Shown here piece by piece: positions 15,484 through 22,264 of a DNA stretch of 28,015 nt (positions are counted from its first letter, which is position 1; the number at the start of each line of letters is the position of its first letter). The notes beneath the pieces are model-generated. The model was not told where the DNA came from. It saw nothing but the letters and a program-made list of their open reading frames with translations, and did not search any database. Source of the stretch: an uncultured Eubacteriales bacterium. GTDB lineage: Bacteria > Bacillota > Clostridia > Oscillospirales > Oscillospiraceae. The DNA is taken from contig URLO01000029.1 in NCBI GenBank assembly GCA_900548625.1, positions 1 through 28,015 on the forward strand, in the 5' to 3' direction. The translations under genes and the position numbers were made by a program.

Positions 15484-16188
15484 TCAGATGAAGCTCCGCA
15501 GGGCGGCGAGCGCTTTCTTCTCGATGCGGCTGACCTGCACCTGCGAGACGCCGATCACCCTTGCCACGCGCTCCTGCGTCAGGCCGTGGAAATAGCGAAG
15601 GTCGATGACTGTCCGCTCGCGCGGAGACAGCCGCGAGATGGCATCGCGCAGCGCAACGCGCTCGATGATGCCGTCCTCAATGCCGGCGGTACACAGAACA
15701 TCCTCCAGCGTGAAGCCCTCCTCGCCGCTCTCCCGCTGGATGGATTCGGCGCCCGCCGTCGCCGTCTCCGCGCAGGCGATCTCCTCGGCGGTCAGGGAAA
15801 GCGCCTCCGAAAGCTCCGAGAGCGTCGGCTCCCGCCCCAGCTCTCCCGTGAGGTGCTGGCGGGCAAGGCGAATGGCGGCGGCGCGCTCCTTGAGGCTCCG
15901 GCTGACCTTGACGGAGCCGTCGTCCCGCAGAAAGCGGCGGATCTCGCCTGCGATCTTCGGGACGGCGTAGGTCGAAAACTGCGTCCCGAACGCCGGGTCA
16001 AAGCCAGCGATGGCCTTGAGAAAGCCGACGCAGCCGAGCTGATAAAGGTCGTCCGGATCGACGCCGCGGCCAAAATACCGCCGCGCGACCGACCAGATGA
16101 GTCCCGCGTTTTCGACCACAAGGCGCTCGCTCGCCTCGCGGTCACCGGACTGTGCCAGACCGATCAGCTCCTCGAGCGCTGCGCTCAC
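15484..16188 (-). CDS. sigF: Sporulation sigma factor SigF
   Basis: SigF is the first compartment-specific sigma factor of sporulation, active in the forespore. The 234-residue protein has sigma region 2 (ENAGLIWSVARRYFGRGVDPDDLYQLGCVGFLKAIAGFDPAFGTQFSTYAVPKIAGEIRRFLRDD), region 3 (LARQHLTGELGREPTLSELSEAL) and region 4 with a helix-turn-helix (GLTQERVARVIGVSQVQVSRIEKKALAALR). Length and gene order identify it as SigF rather than SigG or SigB. It overlaps spoIIAB by 4 bases (ATGA coupling). SpoIIAB binds SigF and holds it inactive until SpoIIAA frees it. Confidence 0.97.
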   Translation of the reverse strand: MSAALEELIGLAQSGDREASERLVVENAGLIWSVARRYFGRGVDPDDLYQLGCVGFLKAIAGFDPAFGTQFSTYAVPKIAGEIRRFLRDDGSVKVSRSLKERAAAIRLARQHLTGELGREPTLSELSEALSLTAEEIACAETATAGAESIQRESGEEGFTLEDVLCTAGIEDGIIERVALRDAISRLSPRERTVIDLRYFHGLTQERVARVIGVSQVQVSRIEKKALAALRSFI

Positions 16189-16625
16189 GCCTGCTTCCCC
16201 CGGCGGACGAGCTTTCGCTTCATGTGTACGGTCGTGCCCTTTCCGGGGACGGAGGAGACGCGGAGGTCGGTCATGAAGCTCTCCATGATCGTAAAGCCCA
16301 TGCCGCTTCGCTCCTCGCCGCCGGTCGTGAACATCGGCTTGCGCGCTGCCTCGACATCCGCAATGCCGCAGCCCTTGTCCTTGATCTGGATGTCGAGCGT
16401 GTCACCGGACAGGATGCGGCAGCGCAGCCAGATCGTCCCGATGGTGTCGCGGTAGGCGTGGACGATGCAGTTGGTCACCGCCTCGGAGACGGCGGTCTTA
16501 ATGTCGTTCATTTCATCGAGCGTCGGGTCGAGCTGCGCGGCAAAGCACGCGACGCTGGCGCGGGCGAAGCCCTCGTTTGCCGAACGGCTCGGAAATTCCA
16601 GCTTCATGTAGTTTTCACACTTCAT
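16185..16625 (-). CDS. spoIIAB: Anti-sigma-F factor SpoIIAB
   Basis: SpoIIAB is a GHKL-fold kinase that binds SigF and phosphorylates SpoIIAA. The 146-residue protein shows the family segment MKLEFPSRSANEGFARASVACFAAQLDPTLDEMNDIK, the N-box (AVSEAVTNCIVHAYRD), the DxGxG motif (KDKGCGIADV) and the glycine-rich lid (EERSGMGFTIMESFM). ATG 16625 is chosen because GGAG lies 8 bases upstream; ATG 16607 would also give a family-like N-terminus (MKLEFP). It overlaps the end of spoIIAA by 11 bases and the start of sigF by 4 bases, the tight coupling usual for this partner-switching operon. Confidence 0.97.
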   Translation of the reverse strand: MKCENYMKLEFPSRSANEGFARASVACFAAQLDPTLDEMNDIKTAVSEAVTNCIVHAYRDTIGTIWLRCRILSGDTLDIQIKDKGCGIADVEAARKPMFTTGGEERSGMGFTIMESFMTDLRVSSVPGKGTTVHMKRKLVRRGKQA

Positions 16626-16944
16626 ATTCCAGGCTCCTCTCCTCAATTTGGACGATCTTCTCCATGCCGGAGGCGCGGAGCACCTTCATCGGCTGCTCCC
16701 CTACGCTCCGCAGGAGCACCTTCCCGCCGATCTCGCGCATGTGGCGCATGGCGGAGATGACGATGGCAATGCCGCTGGAGTCCATAAAGCTCACCTCCCG
16801 AAAGTCGAGCACGCAGCAGACCGGCAGATACAGATCGATCTTATTGCCCACAACGCGCATCGTATCCTTTGCGCTGTGGTGGTCGATCTCGCCCTTGAGC
16901 GCGATGGTCAGACGTTTATCCTGTAAAAAGCTTGTCAGGTTCAA
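16615..16944 (-). CDS. spoIIAA: Anti-sigma-F factor antagonist SpoIIAA
   Basis: SpoIIAA is a STAS-domain protein. Unphosphorylated, it frees SigF from SpoIIAB; the kinase inactivates it by phosphorylating a serine. That serine lies in VSFMDSSGIAIV (Ser56 or Ser57). The start is TTG 16944: GGAGGG lies 6 bases upstream and the product is then 109 aa, the family size. Longer upstream starts would have to read through a terminator hairpin. It is first in the spoIIAA-spoIIAB-sigF operon. Only about 8 bases separate the terminator tract from the ribosome binding site, so the promoter must lie at or before the hairpin. Confidence 0.95.
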   Translation of the reverse strand: MNLTSFLQDKRLTIALKGEIDHHSAKDTMRVVGNKIDLYLPVCCVLDFREVSFMDSSGIAIVISAMRHMREIGGKVLLRSVGEQPMKVLRASGMEKIVQIEERSLEYEV

Positions 16945-16962
16945 AGGGATCCCTCCAAAATC

Positions 16963-16998
16963 AAAAAATGGACACGCATGGCTTCCATGCGTGTCCAT
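16963..16998 (-). terminator. Strong terminator after valS, directly in front of spoIIAA
   Basis: A perfect 14-bp stem (16968-16981 with 16985-16998, arm ATGGACACGCATGG) has a 3-base loop. On the minus strand it runs into TTTTTGATTTT. The tract ends about 8 bases before the spoIIAA ribosome binding site. Confidence 0.85.
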
Positions 16999-17031
16999 TA
17001 TAGGTTTTATAGGCGGTTTATTGCGTCGAAA
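16997..17031 (-). promoter_or_regulatory. Candidate spoIIA control region: -10 box and 0A-box-like site
   Basis: On the minus strand TATAAT lies at 17002-16997, touching the base of the terminator stem. A match to the Spo0A box (CGTCGAA, consensus TGTCGAA, one mismatch) lies at 17024-17030. The position, about 22 bases upstream of TATAAT, suits a Spo0A-regulated spoIIA promoter. No good -35 or sigma-H (AGGAAT / GAAT) pattern was found, so this is tentative. Confidence 0.25.
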
Positions 17032-17067
17032 GCGCGCAGGCGCGCCGCTTTTTTGCAGGGCGCGGGC

Positions 17068-19707
17068 TCACTTTTTGAGTCTTGCCTCACTCTCCTCGAG
17101 CTGACGGAGCAGGGCGCGGTTCTTTTCCAGCTTTTCACGCTGGTCTGCGACGACCTTCTCCGGTGCGCGGGCAACAAACTGCTCGTTCGAGAGCTTGCCC
17201 TCAAACATGGCGATCTGCCGGAGGCAGTTTTCCTTCTCCTTGGCGATGCGGGCAAGCTCCTTTTCAACGTCAATGAGCTGTGCAAGCGGGATATAGAGCT
17301 TGGCATCGGCGGTGACGACGCAGAGCATGTCCTCATGGCCCTCGGGATCGGTGTCACAGAGCACGACCTGATCGGCATAGGCAAGGCGCTTGATGAAGCC
17401 CTCGCCCTGGCGGAACATGTCGCCATGCGCCGAAACGACATAGAGCGTCGATTTCTTCGACGGCGGGACGTTCATCTCCGCACGGCGGGCACGCACGGCG
17501 GAAATGGCGTTTTTGACCATCTCCATGGCCGCGGCCTCCTGCTCGAAGTTCAGCTCCTCGCGGTAGGCCGGCCACGCAGCCTTGATGAGGAAATCGCCCT
17601 CATGCGGGATGGCCTGCCAGATCTCCTCGGTGATGAACGGCATGAACGGATGCAGCAGGCGCAGGAACTGATCAAGCACATAGACCAGCACGCGCTGGGC
17701 ATTCTGCTTGCTCTGCTCGTCCTCACCGTACAGACGCGCCTTGGTCAGCTCGATATACCAGTCGCAGTAGGTGTCCCAGATGAAGTCGTAGACCTTCGCG
17801 GAGGCGACGCCGAGCTCATAGGCGTCCATGTTCTCGGTGACCTCGCGGATGAGGGTGTTCAGGCGGGTCAGCACCCACTTGTCCTCCGCCTCGAGCTTGT
17901 CAAGGGACGGCAGACCGGTCTGATCGACGGTCAGGTTCATGAGCACATAGCGGCTTGCGTTCCAGATCTTGTTGGCGAAGTTGCGCATGGCCTCGCACTT
18001 TTCGGTGTAGAAGCGCATGTCGTTGCCGGGAGAGTTGCCGGTGATGAGATTGAAGCGGAGCGCGTCTGCGCCGTAGGTGTCGATGATCTGAAGCGGATCG
18101 ATGCCGTTTCCGAGGGACTTGGACATCTTGCGGCCCTTGTCGTCGCGGACAAGGCCATGGATAAAGACGGTCTTGAACGGCTCCTTCTTCATCTGCTCCA
18201 TGCCGGAGAAGATCATACGCGCGACCCAGAAGAAAATGATGTCATAGCCCGTGACCATGTCGGTCGTGGGATACCAGTACTGAAGATCCTTCGAGTCAAG
18301 GTCGGGCCAGCCGAGCGTGGAGAACGGCCAGAGCGCAGACGAGAACCACGTGTCAAGCACGTCCTCCTCGCGCGTCAGATGCGTGCAGCCGCACTTTTCA
18401 CACTTCGTCGGGTCCTCGCGCGAGACGTTGATGTGGCCGCACTCGTCGCAGTACCACGCCGGGATCTGATGGCCCCACCAGAGCTGACGGGAGATGCACC
18501 AGTCGTGGACGTTTTCCATCCAGTTGTTGTAGATCTTGGTGAAGCGGTCAGGAACGAAGCGGATGCGGCCGTCGCGGACGACCTCAAGCGCCTGCTCCGC
18601 CAGAGGCTGCATCTTCACGAACCACTGGGCGGAAATGAGCGGCTCCACATCATTGTGGCAGCGGTAGCAGGTGCCGACGTTGTGGGAGTACGGCTCGATC
18701 TTCACGAGGAAGCCCTGCTCCTCCAGATCCGCAACAATGGCCTTGCGGCAGGCGTAGCGGTCCATGCCCTGATATTTGCCACCGTTTTCGTTGATGGTGC
18801 CATCGTCGTTCAGGACGCGGATGATCTCCAGATTGTGGCGAAGCCCCACCTCAAAGTCGTTCGGGTCGTGCGCCGGCGTCATTTTGACCGCGCCGGTACC
18901 GAAGCCGATCTCGCAGTATTCATCGCCGACGATCGGAATTTCACGGTTCACAAGAGGCAGGACACAGGTCTTGCCGATCAGGTGGCGGAGCTTTTCGTCC
19001 TCGGGGTTGACGGCAACGCCGCTGTCGCCCAGCATCGTCTCGGGACGGGTGGTGGCGACGACCACTTCGCCGCTGCCGTCGGACAGCGGGTAGCGGATAT
19101 ACCACAGGTTGCTGGGCTTATCGGTGTATTCGACCTCCGCGTCGGAAAGCGCCGTCATGCAGTGCGGGCACCAGTTGATGATGCGGCTGCCCTTGTAGAT
19201 GAGGCCCTTGTCATAGAGCTCGCAGAACGTCTCGCGGACGGCCTTGGAGCAGCCCTCGTCCATCGTGAAGCGGGCGCGCGACCAATCGCAGCTGACGCCC
19301 ATCTTTTGCTGCTGCTGGACGATGCGGTTGCCGAACTTTTCCTTCCATGCCCAGACGCGCTTAAGGAATTTCTCGCGGCCGAGGTCGTAACGGGTCAGCC
19401 CCTCCTTGGTGCGAAGCTCCTCCTCGACCTTGATCTGCGTGGCGATGCCCGCATGGTCAATGCCTGGGACCCAGAGCGCGCAGAAGCCCTGCATGCGCTT
19501 GTAGCGCGTCAGGATGTCCTGAAGCGTGCAGTCCATGGCGTGGCCCATGTGGAGCTGACCGGTGACGTTGGGGGGCGGCATGACGATGGAATACGGCGTT
19601 TTGTCGGGGTCAGGCTCCGCGTGGAAGCAGTCGTTTTCCATCCACAGATCATAGATGGAGTCCTCGACCAGCTTCGGGTCGTACTGTTTGGGTAGTTCTT
19701 TTCTCAT
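17068..19707 (-). CDS. valS: Valyl-tRNA synthetase
   Basis: ValS charges tRNA-Val. This is a class Ia synthetase of 879 residues with the HIGH-type motif PPNVTGQLHMGHAMD near residues 44-58, the editing (CP1) domain (about 160-350), zinc-finger-like cysteines (CDECGHINVSREDPTKCEKCGC, about 415-436), KMSKSLGNG near residue 527, the anticodon-binding domain, and a C-terminal coiled-coil arm (LARIAKEKENCLRQIAMFEGKLSNEQ). The start has GGAG a short way upstream (CAGGAGAAGCATT before ATG). It overlaps the upstream YcxB-like gene by 4 bases and lies behind a T-box leader with a valine GUC specifier, so its level should rise when uncharged tRNA-Val accumulates. A strong terminator follows. Confidence 0.98.
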   Translation of the reverse strand: MRKELPKQYDPKLVEDSIYDLWMENDCFHAEPDPDKTPYSIVMPPPNVTGQLHMGHAMDCTLQDILTRYKRMQGFCALWVPGIDHAGIATQIKVEEELRTKEGLTRYDLGREKFLKRVWAWKEKFGNRIVQQQQKMGVSCDWSRARFTMDEGCSKAVRETFCELYDKGLIYKGSRIINWCPHCMTALSDAEVEYTDKPSNLWYIRYPLSDGSGEVVVATTRPETMLGDSGVAVNPEDEKLRHLIGKTCVLPLVNREIPIVGDEYCEIGFGTGAVKMTPAHDPNDFEVGLRHNLEIIRVLNDDGTINENGGKYQGMDRYACRKAIVADLEEQGFLVKIEPYSHNVGTCYRCHNDVEPLISAQWFVKMQPLAEQALEVVRDGRIRFVPDRFTKIYNNWMENVHDWCISRQLWWGHQIPAWYCDECGHINVSREDPTKCEKCGCTHLTREEDVLDTWFSSALWPFSTLGWPDLDSKDLQYWYPTTDMVTGYDIIFFWVARMIFSGMEQMKKEPFKTVFIHGLVRDDKGRKMSKSLGNGIDPLQIIDTYGADALRFNLITGNSPGNDMRFYTEKCEAMRNFANKIWNASRYVLMNLTVDQTGLPSLDKLEAEDKWVLTRLNTLIREVTENMDAYELGVASAKVYDFIWDTYCDWYIELTKARLYGEDEQSKQNAQRVLVYVLDQFLRLLHPFMPFITEEIWQAIPHEGDFLIKAAWPAYREELNFEQEAAAMEMVKNAISAVRARRAEMNVPPSKKSTLYVVSAHGDMFRQGEGFIKRLAYADQVVLCDTDPEGHEDMLCVVTADAKLYIPLAQLIDVEKELARIAKEKENCLRQIAMFEGKLSNEQFVARAPEKVVADQREKLEKNRALLRQLEESEARLKK

Positions 19708-20393
19708 AATGCTTCTCCTGTTGTTTGTGCATCGGACGGTTCGTCCGTGGTTTGTGTTTTCTGCTCCTGCCAGTAGACGATCTCGGTCGAGCAGCCGGCC
19801 TGCTGCGCGATGTGCTTTAGAAAATCACGCGGCTCGCCCTCGGTAAGGTCGCGCTTTTGCAGCACGACGCCCGCCTGACCGTAGCTCACGAACCAGATGT
19901 GCTCTGTCTCGATGACGGAGAAGATCTGTTCGTATGGAACCTCGATGGTCTTGCTTTTTGTGGAGATGTCCATTTTTTCGCCGTCAAAGGTGACATTCAG
20001 GCCGCTCATGAAGCTGTTCTGCCGCAGGACGGCGAGAAGCCTCTGCGCCTTCTGGCGGGACTTTCCGCTGGTATGTGCCTGTCCGGGTTTTCCGGACGGC
20101 ATGAGGATCATGCCGAGGCCAAGCAGCGCAAAGCCCGCGATCTGAAGCAGCTTCGGGCGGTGCGGCAGCGTCATCACGCACAGCAGCGCAGCCGCGCCGA
20201 GGACGAGCAGGACGATGGCCGCGAGCTTCAATGCCTTGCGTTTGGACGGGCTTTCCTGCTTCGGCGCATGCGGCGGCGATGGCGCGGCGCCGCGTTTTCG
20301 GAACGACAGAGACGAGCGCGCATCCAGCGCAAGGGCGATCTCATCCTCCAAAGCCGGGTCGTCATAGGAGCTGACGGAAAATGTGTAACGCAT
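19704..20393 (-). CDS. YcxB-like membrane protein in the valS T-box operon
   Basis: This 229-residue protein has a hydrophilic N-terminus (about 65 residues), two transmembrane segments (about residues 54-73 and 84-100) separated by a short loop, then a soluble C-terminal domain. The C-terminal part (SGLNVTFDGEKMDISTKSKTIEVPYEQIFSVIETEHIWFVSYGQAGVVLQKRDL) resembles the YcxB-like family, whose function is unknown. The ATG at 20393 has AAAGGAG 8 bases upstream, just after the T-box terminator; no start inside the T-box is credible. It overlaps valS by 4 bases. It is therefore the first gene under T-box control, which is unusual for a membrane protein with no evident link to tRNA charging. Confidence 0.85.
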   Translation of the reverse strand: MRYTFSVSSYDDPALEDEIALALDARSSLSFRKRGAAPSPPHAPKQESPSKRKALKLAAIVLLVLGAAALLCVMTLPHRPKLLQIAGFALLGLGMILMPSGKPGQAHTSGKSRQKAQRLLAVLRQNSFMSGLNVTFDGEKMDISTKSKTIEVPYEQIFSVIETEHIWFVSYGQAGVVLQKRDLTEGEPRDFLKHIAQQAGCSTEIVYWQEQKTQTTDEPSDAQTTGEAL

Positions 20394-20411
20394 ACTGCCT
20401 TCTCCTTTCAA

Positions 20412-20662
20412 AGAAAAACGCCCTGAGCAAATGCTCAGGGCGATCGTTGACCGTGGTACCACCTGCGTTCCCGCACAAGGCGGGCACTCGATCTCTGTAA
20501 CGGGAGGACCCGGCAGGGCTTAGTTGGCAAAGCCGTTCAGCCTGCGGCTCGGAGGCGACGTTCTTCGCGCTTGGATCAGGGCTTGCACCGACCGCCCTCT
20601 CTCTGTGCTCCGCACGCGGATACTCTTCCTCGTCACTGCCTTTTGGTATTCAAAAATGGAAC
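20412..20662 (-). promoter_or_regulatory. T-box riboswitch with valine (GUC) specifier
   Basis: The leader reads uncharged tRNA and stops termination. Visible parts, on the minus strand: the stem I segment GACGAGGAAGAGTAT with its partner AGAGAGAGGGCGG and GGTGCAAGCCC; the specifier segment GAACGTCGCCTCCGAGC with GUC, a valine codon, at 20559-20557; the T-box AGGTGGTACCACGG at 20464-20451, whose UGGU bulge would pair with ACCA of tRNA-Val (discriminator A); and the terminator (20442-20419) with a 10-bp GCCCTGAGCA/TGCTCAGGGC stem and TTTTTCTTT. The specifier matches the downstream valS. Confidence 0.93.
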
Positions 20663-20668
20663 ACCGCT

Positions 20669-20697
20669 ATCGTATCGGATAGGGCGGAAAAAGTCAA
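20669..20697 (-). promoter_or_regulatory. Promoter of the T-box valS operon
   Basis: TTGACT (20697-20692), 17-base spacer, TACGAT (20674-20669) on the minus strand. The -35 box starts 3 bases after the stop of the upstream gene. Start of transcription would be near 20662. Confidence 0.8.
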
Positions 20698-20699
20698 GC

Positions 20700-21197
20700 T
20701 CAAATGTCCTCAATGATGGGAGACGGCTTCGCTGCCTGCGGATTGACGAGCGCGCGGAACTTGGTGCGCGACTCGCGGATCTCGCCCAGAGACTGCGCGA
20801 TGGCGTCCTCCGTGCGCTTCATGGCGTCATCAACGTAGTCATTGGTGACCTGACGCAGCTCCTTGATCTTGGTCTGCGCCGCCTTGATCATTTCAGCCGC
20901 CTGCTGCTCGGCCTGCTTGGTGATCTCCTCGCGGGAGATCATCTGTCTGGCGCGCTGCTCGGCCTGCTTGAGGATATTCTCCGCCTCGCGCTTGGCATTG
21001 GTGATGACCTCGTTGCGGGACTCGACGATCGTTTTGGCCTGCTTCAGCTCGCCGGGAAGCTGGTTGCTGATCTCGTCAAGAAGGTCGAGCACCTTATCAC
21101 GCTCGACAACGCACTTCTCGCCGCCCAGCGGCAGGCTCCATGCGTCCTGAACCATCTCATACAGGGTGGTAATGATCTCTTCTACTCCGTTTGCCAT
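20700..21197 (-). CDS. Coiled-coil protein of unknown function downstream of coaD
   Basis: This is a 165-residue, highly charged protein. From about residue 35 to 150 it is almost continuous predicted coiled coil rich in Glu, Lys, Ala and Gln (for example NAKREAENILKQAEQRARQMISREEITKQAEQQ). It has no transmembrane segment or catalytic motif that I recognise. Similar proteins are found after coaD in Clostridia and are often loosely called ATPase or DivIVA-like; I do not assign a function. The ATG at 21197 has AAGGAGG 7 bases upstream. It is the last gene of the uvrC-rsmD-coaD operon. No terminator is visible: the next promoter (20697) starts immediately, so transcripts may run into the T-box leader. 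Confidence 0.9.
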   Translation of the reverse strand: MANGVEEIITTLYEMVQDAWSLPLGGEKCVVERDKVLDLLDEISNQLPGELKQAKTIVESRNEVITNAKREAENILKQAEQRARQMISREEITKQAEQQAAEMIKAAQTKIKELRQVTNDYVDDAMKRTEDAIAQSLGEIRESRTKFRALVNPQAAKPSPIIEDI

Positions 21198-21209
21198 AAT
21201 GCTTCCTCC

Positions 21210-21704
21210 TTATTGTTGCTCCGCCATGCGAGCGAGAAAATCGGGGATGATCTCGGGCGGCAGAAACCGCTCCAGCTCTCCGTGCTTTAGTTCGTAGTTT
21301 CCAAGCTCCTTTACGATGCTCGAACTGAGGAACATGAACTGATGCTCAGACGTCAGGAACATGGTGTCCAGCTCGGGGTTGAGCTGGTGGTTGATGAGCG
21401 CCATCTGGAACTCATGCTCAAAGTCGGACACGGCGCGAAGTCCCTTGACGACCACACCGCACTGCTTGCGCTTTGCGTAATCCGCAAGCAGCTCGTCGGA
21501 ATGCTCGATCTCGACGTTCGGAAGATCCTTTGTGACGCGCTGCAAAAGCGCAACGCGCTCTTCGGGCGTGAACATCGGATGCTTGGCGCCGTTGACCATC
21601 ACGCAGACGACCAGACGGTCGAAAATACCGGCTGCGCGCCGGATGATATTGAGATGCCCGTTTGTGACCGGGTCAAAGCTGCCGGGATAGATCGCAGATT
21701 TCAT
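21210..21704 (-). CDS. coaD: Phosphopantetheine adenylyltransferase
   Basis: CoaD adds AMP to 4'-phosphopantetheine, the penultimate step in coenzyme A synthesis. The 164-residue protein has the nucleotidyltransferase motif in AIYPGSFDPVTNGHLNIIRRA (TxGH, His17), the FTPEERVALL segment, VVVKGLRAVSDFEHEFQMALIN and the MFLSSSIVKELG stretch, all standard. Length is normal. It overlaps rsmD by 4 bases; the rsmD-coaD pair is very common in Firmicutes. Confidence 0.98.
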   Translation of the reverse strand: MKSAIYPGSFDPVTNGHLNIIRRAAGIFDRLVVCVMVNGAKHPMFTPEERVALLQRVTKDLPNVEIEHSDELLADYAKRKQCGVVVKGLRAVSDFEHEFQMALINHQLNPELDTMFLTSEHQFMFLSSSIVKELGNYELKHGELERFLPPEIIPDFLARMAEQQ

Positions 21705-22264
21705 AGGGGCTGCTCCAAATCGCTGTTTTTACCGTAGATCGAGACGGATGCACGCCCGTAGCGGTACTCCCGCCGGAGCGAAAGCGCACCAAGCTGCGCC
21801 GGAAGCGCCTTTTCCGCCGGTCTTTCACAAATCAGTATACCACAATCCGATAGAATGTCAATTTCCGATATGGATTTCATGGCGTTTTCCAGAAAAATCC
21901 CGTCATAGGGCGGGTCAAGGAAAATGAGATCGAACTGCTCGCGGCAGCGTGTCAGATAGCTCTGAAAGTCCGAGCGGACGATCTGCGCGCGCGCAAGCAG
22001 GCGCGTTTTTTCAAGATTGCCCCTGATGACCGTACATGCCTCGCTGCGCATATCGACGAACACGGCGCGCTGCGCGCCGCGGCTGAGGGCTTCAATGCCC
22101 ATCTGCCCGGAGCCCGCAAACAGATCGAGCACGCGCCGCCCCTCGACCTCAAACTGAATGGCAGAGAAAATGCCCTCCTTGACCTGATCAAGCGTCGGGC
22201 GCGTATCCGTCCCCTTCGGGGCCTGCAGGCGCACGCCGCGCGCGCTTCCGGTAATGACTCTCAT
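21701..22264 (-). CDS. rsmD: 16S rRNA (guanine(966)-N2)-methyltransferase RsmD
   Basis: RsmD methylates G966 of 16S rRNA in the small ribosomal subunit. The 187-residue Rossmann-fold protein starts with the family signature MRVITGSARGVRLQAPKG-TDTRPTLDQVKEGIFS. It has the SAM-binding motif VLDLFAGSGQMGIEALSRGA and the catalytic DPPY in FLDPPYDG near residue 118. It overlaps uvrC upstream and coaD downstream by 4 bases each, so three genes are translationally chained. Confidence 0.97.
   Translation of the reverse strand: MRVITGSARGVRLQAPKGTDTRPTLDQVKEGIFSAIQFEVEGRRVLDLFAGSGQMGIEALSRGAQRAVFVDMRSEACTVIRGNLEKTRLLARAQIVRSDFQSYLTRCREQFDLIFLDPPYDGIFLENAMKSISEIDILSDCGILICERPAEKALPAQLGALSLRREYRYGRASVSIYGKNSDLEQPL

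Noticed and set aside
16978..19695. Open frame of 905 codons on the plus strand opposite valS
   Set aside because: It is the mirror frame of a high-GC valS gene; the product has no recognisable domain and is full of Arg/Leu/Val/His typical of antisense frames.
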